DNA of 15,770 nt from Thermoplasmata archaeon (GTDB lineage Archaea; Thermoplasmatota; Thermoplasmata; Thermoplasmatales; Thermoplasmataceae): the NCBI GenBank assembly GCA_021811525.1, contig JAJZOK010000019.1, positions 1 to 15,770 of the forward strand, written 5' to 3'. Below, piece after piece: positions 13,189 to 15,770 of the stretch. The translations under genes were made by a program, and so were the position numbers. Below the pieces are notes generated by a model, which saw only the letters and a list, made by a program, of their open reading frames with translations, ran no database searches and had not been told where the DNA came from. The stretch's first letter is position 1. The number at the start of each line of letters is the position of its first letter.

Positions 13189-14000
13189 ATTATTTCCAGG
13201 TTGAAGGGTTCGATGAGCTTCATTGAGACGGCTTTGCTGTAGTAAAGCTCCAGTGCCTTCCTGCCTTTTTCGCCGAAGTCAATGGACAATGGGTTCACAT
13301 ACATCCGAATGAATTTTCTCTCAAGTTCCATGTCGGCATACCTGGCATATTTAAGGGAATATTTCACTGCAGCATCCTCGTTCTTCATGGAGTACTTGAT
13401 GGAGTCCTCGAAATCTTTCTTATATTTCATTGCAACGTCTTTTCCAAGGGACTTTTTTATTGCATTGAAACCGAGGGGGATGGGAAGATCACCAGCGTAC
13501 TCCTTCCACTTCTCGTAAAGGTCAAGAACTTTGATTAACCCCTTGTCCTGGAAGGTAAGTTGCTCATCATGTATCAGGATGCCTGCATCAACTTCGCCTG
13601 AAAGTACAGCTTCAGGAATCTGGTCAAATCTCACTTCCCGGAATTCCTTTGGCTTGGGCCCGAACATCTTGTAAAGCAGGTAAGCGGAGGTGAATTTCCC
13701 CGGCACAGCGACTACGGATTCGGAAAGGTCAACCTTCTTCTTTGCAACCACAGCTGGTCCATAACTCAGGCCGAAACTTGCACCGGAAGTTGTGAGGTAG
13801 TACTTGTCATGTACTTTTGCATATCCGTTGGCGGAAATTGCAGTTACATCATACAGTTCACCTGGTGCTTCCTTGTTCAGAGTCTCAATGTCCTTTACCA
13901 CCTGGTCGTACTCAAATGCACAGGGGATCTTCTTTTCGAACATAGCGTAAAACATGAAGGAATCATCCGGGTCTGGCGTATGGGCTATAACTAGTTTCAT
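13185..14000 (-). CDS. mqnD: 1,4-dihydroxy-6-naphthoate synthase (MqnD family)
   Basis: This 271-residue protein has the periplasmic-binding-protein fold used by MqnD, which in the futalosine pathway converts cyclic dehypoxanthine futalosine to 1,4-dihydroxy-6-naphthoate for menaquinone. Motifs include HTPDPDDSFMFYAM (7-20), equivalent to the SPCPNDTF region, DVTAIS (51-56), SYGPAVV (79-85), AGILIHDEQLTF (139-150) and DLPIPLGFNAI (171-181). H144 aligns with the catalytic histidine of the bacterial enzyme (LIHEGQ). There is no signal peptide, consistent with a cytoplasmic enzyme. Thermoplasma-type archaea are known to contain menaquinones, which fits. The other futalosine genes are not in this window. 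ATG 14000 starts the conserved region; no clear ribosome-binding site precedes it. Confidence 0.85.
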   Translation of the reverse strand: MKLVIAHTPDPDDSFMFYAMFEKKIPCAFEYDQVVKDIETLNKEAPGELYDVTAISANGYAKVHDKYYLTTSGASFGLSYGPAVVAKKKVDLSESVVAVPGKFTSAYLLYKMFGPKPKEFREVRFDQIPEAVLSGEVDAGILIHDEQLTFQDKGLIKVLDLYEKWKEYAGDLPIPLGFNAIKKSLGKDVAMKYKKDFEDSIKYSMKNEDAAVKYSLKYARYADMELERKFIRMYVNPLSIDFGEKGRKALELYYSKAVSMKLIEPFNLEII

Positions 14001-14149
14001 GAGAAGGGAAGCACTTCATGTAAGAATTGCTTTTCGCTTCACAGGTAAATTGTCAGGGAGTGAAATATTTCGAGATATCCCTCAAAATAACAGGCACTGG
14101 AATTAAATATTGAATCAGAATGGGATAAACCTGAAATTCTGGTGATTTC
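14001..14149. other. Divergent intergenic region between mqnD and carbamate kinase
   Basis: This 149-bp gap holds promoters for both flanking genes. It contains the perfect palindrome GAAATATTTC (14062-14071), flanked by AGGGA (14055-14059) and TCCCT (14078-14082). For mqnD only weak minus-strand A/T elements are seen (about 14018-14030 and 14042-14052). No gene is visible. Confidence 0.4.
14102..14111 (+). promoter_or_regulatory. TATA box of carbamate kinase
   Basis: ATTAAATATT lies about 43 nt upstream of ATG 14150. Transcription would start near 14133, leaving a leader of about 17 nt that contains GGTGAT (14141-14146), a probable ribosome-binding site. This gene may therefore be leadered, unlike most others in the window. 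Confidence 0.5.
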
Positions 14150-15079
14150 ATGAAGAAGATACTCATTGCCTTCGGGGGTAACGCCCTCCTGAGAAACGGA
14201 GATGACAGCACCTTTGATTCCCAGCTTAACAGGGCTACTGAGGCATTTGAGAGGATTTCTAACGTAATACTGGAAAATAATGTTATAATAACCCATGGAA
14301 ATGGCCCGCAGGTTGGTAACATACTTCTTCAGAACGAAGCCTCGCGCAAGGTTACCAAGGCCATGCCCCTTCATGCTTGTGGAGCCATGTCGCAGGGCCT
14401 TATCGGTGAGATCCTTGCTGAAGCCTATGACAGCGTGAAATTGAAGAAGGGCATATTGAAAGAAGCTTCAGTCATAATGACAAGGACAGTGGTGGACAAG
14501 GATGACCGTGCATTTCTGAACCCAACAAAACCAATTGGCCCATATTACGACAGGGAAACCGCTGACGACCTTATGAAAACAAGGAAATGGCAGATGAAAG
14601 AGGAGGGAAACAAGGGCTACAGGAGGCTGGTTCCATCCCCAGTCCCTAAGGATATAGTAGAACGTGCTGCAATCTTCAACTGCCTCAATGATGGCTTCAT
14701 GCCCATATGCACGGGCGGGGGAGGGATCCCTGTGGTGAAATCCGAGAGAGGATATATGGGTGTAGATGCAGTAATCGACAAGGATCTTGCGTCCTCACTG
14801 CTTGCAAGAATACTTGAAGTTGACAAGTTTGTTATCCTCACAGATGTCAAGGGGGTATACAGGAACTACGGCGGCCCAGAAGAGGAATTTATTCCGGATA
14901 TCAGTGCCATTGAGCTTGAGAAGGATTTGCAATCTGGCATTTTCCCTAAGGGGAGCATGGGCCCGAAAGTCCTGGCCGCTCTTGAATTTGCCAGAGTTTC
15001 CGGGAAACATGCGATAATAGGTTCACTGGATGAAGCTGGAAAAGTTATTGATGGAAAGGCCGGAACAGTAATCCACTGA
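14150..15079 (+). CDS. arcC: Carbamate kinase
   Basis: This 309-residue amino-acid kinase-fold enzyme transfers phosphate between carbamoyl phosphate and ADP, normally yielding ATP during arginine or agmatine breakdown, though archaeal relatives can run in the synthetic direction. Motifs are AFGGNAL (7-13), THGNGPQVGN (48-57), CTGGGGIPVV (187-196), VDAVIDKDLAS (205-215), LTDVKGVY (230-237) and GSMGPKV (268-274). The length matches the usual 310 or so. A ribosome-binding site, GGTGAT, precedes the ATG. No arginine deiminase or catabolic ornithine carbamoyltransferase gene lies beside it, so its pathway is open. It converges with the phosphoribosyltransferase gene, with only 5 nt between the stop codons. 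Confidence 0.95.
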   Translation: MKKILIAFGGNALLRNGDDSTFDSQLNRATEAFERISNVILENNVIITHGNGPQVGNILLQNEASRKVTKAMPLHACGAMSQGLIGEILAEAYDSVKLKKGILKEASVIMTRTVVDKDDRAFLNPTKPIGPYYDRETADDLMKTRKWQMKEEGNKGYRRLVPSPVPKDIVERAAIFNCLNDGFMPICTGGGGIPVVKSERGYMGVDAVIDKDLASSLLARILEVDKFVILTDVKGVYRNYGGPEEEFIPDISAIELEKDLQSGIFPKGSMGPKVLAALEFARVSGKHAIIGSLDEAGKVIDGKAGTVIH

Positions 15080-15084
15080 TAATT

Positions 15085-15735
15085 TTACTTCTCCACTTTC
15101 ACATAATTCTGGGACTCTTCCAGAAGTTTGCCTGATCTTACAAAATCCTTTAGCACCCTGTCCAGGTGTCCGTTAGAAATGTCAAGGTCATACTGTTCAC
15201 TGAGAAGCGCCTTGATGCCAGCCAGATTCAGCTTGCTTTTCATGGCCTTCATGAGGAGATTGTCCAAGTCTTCGTATACGTTCCATGGGAAAATAAACCA
15301 GGTCCACTGCTTCTGGTCCACAAGTTCACCATAAAAATCCGGGACAAATTCTGATCTGGTAATATGCAACATTGTTGCTGTCTTGATATCTGCAGGATCC
15401 TGGCTTTTCACAAAATCGTATGCCAGCTTCATGCTCTGGCCGGTATCCGTGATATCATCCACAATGAGCACTTTCTTTCCCCTGAGGTTTAGCTTTCCCG
15501 GATCGTTGAGGACTGCCTGCCCGCTCTTCGTAGCGGTAATGCCCCAGTGTTCTGTCTTGATTGATAGTAAGTCTTTGATCCATAGTGAGTCTGAGAGGAT
15601 TCTCGATGGAACGAGCCCTCCGCGCGACAATCCAATGATAACCTCAGGTGAAAAGTTGTCTACTACCTGTGCCCTGATGGCACTGCACCACTTTTCAATG
15701 TCTGACCAAGATACTAAATGTGCTCTGAACTCCAT
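15085..15735 (-). CDS. Purine phosphoribosyltransferase with C-terminal helical domain
   Basis: This 216-residue type I phosphoribosyltransferase probably salvages hypoxanthine, guanine or xanthine with PRPP. The N-terminal half shows GLSRGGLVP (35-43), the PRPP loop VLIVDDITDTGQS (89-101) and WTWFIFPWN (144-152), an aromatic base-pocket segment typical of archaeal Gpt-like enzymes. Residues from about 155 to 216 form an added basic, helix-rich region with a pattern like a winged helix (HLDRVLKDFVRSGKLLE). Its role is unknown; DNA binding or oligomerisation is inference. The start at ATG 15735 is supported by a TATA-like element at 15762-15770, at the very edge of the window. Base specificity cannot be fixed from the sequence. 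Confidence 0.85.
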   Translation of the reverse strand: MEFRAHLVSWSDIEKWCSAIRAQVVDNFSPEVIIGLSRGGLVPSRILSDSLWIKDLLSIKTEHWGITATKSGQAVLNDPGKLNLRGKKVLIVDDITDTGQSMKLAYDFVKSQDPADIKTATMLHITRSEFVPDFYGELVDQKQWTWFIFPWNVYEDLDNLLMKAMKSKLNLAGIKALLSEQYDLDISNGHLDRVLKDFVRSGKLLEESQNYVKVEK

Positions 15736-15761
15736 TGAATACCCATACAGTATCAGAACAC

Positions 15762-15770
15762 CCTTTAAAC
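15762..15770 (-). promoter_or_regulatory. TATA box of the phosphoribosyltransferase gene
   Basis: The minus strand reads GTTTAAAGG, centred about 31 nt upstream of ATG 15735. It predicts a start a few nucleotides before the ATG. The element touches the window edge, so flanking bases cannot be judged. Confidence 0.45.

Noticed and set aside
1..15770. CRISPR arrays, insertion sequences, prophage, toxin-antitoxin or defence islands
   Set aside because: No regularly spaced repeats, transposase or integrase motifs, or defence domains were seen on either strand; the tRNA gene shows no adjacent integrase or duplicated tRNA 3' end within the window.

Overview
The window looks like core chromosome of a Thermoplasmatales-type archaeon (Euryarchaeota, acidophile clade). 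The evidence is a two-zinc-ribbon transcription factor S, archaeal-type SRP54, two geranylgeranyl-reductase-family flavoproteins of isoprenoid lipid metabolism, a menaquinone enzyme of the futalosine route, and A/T-rich TATA boxes about 24-27 nt upstream of start codons. That spacing implies mostly leaderless transcripts. The clade is inferred from gene content and motif flavour; no database search was possible.

Layout, left to right. (1) 1-81: a tRNA-Ser(CGA) on the minus strand, cut by the window edge. (2) 117-931: a CoA-binding-domain protein and transcription factor S, diverging from what seems to be one shared palindromic TATA box. (3) 995-2365: SRP54, whose stop overlaps by 4 nt the stop of a convergent flavoprotein (2362-3495). 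(4) 3496-3693: a repeat-rich intergenic region from which that flavoprotein and a second, canonical geranylgeranyl reductase (3694-5139) diverge. (5) 5167-10090, minus strand: carA, carB and endonuclease III, joined by stop/start overlaps, with a hairpin terminator between nth and the convergent reductase. (6) 10343-11180, minus: sfsA preceded by a 41-residue zinc-ribbon protein. (7) 11296-12489, minus: a glycine C-acetyltransferase (Kbl-like). (8) 12595-13188: a small NicO-like metal-transport membrane protein on the plus strand, convergent with MqnD (13185-14000). (9) 14150-15079: carbamate kinase, convergent with a phosphoribosyltransferase (15085-15735).

Functional links: carAB makes carbamoyl phosphate for pyrimidines and arginine, carbamate kinase interconverts carbamoyl phosphate and ATP, and the phosphoribosyltransferase salvages purine bases. 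The reductases and SRP54 concern membrane lipid and membrane protein biogenesis, and MqnD concerns the membrane quinone. No gap between genes exceeds 300 bases. No CRISPR array, insertion sequence, prophage or defence system was seen, and I do not think the window holds an undescribed multi-gene system. The most interesting signals are the repeat cluster between the two reductases, the divergent reductase itself, and the tiny zinc-ribbon gene before sfsA.
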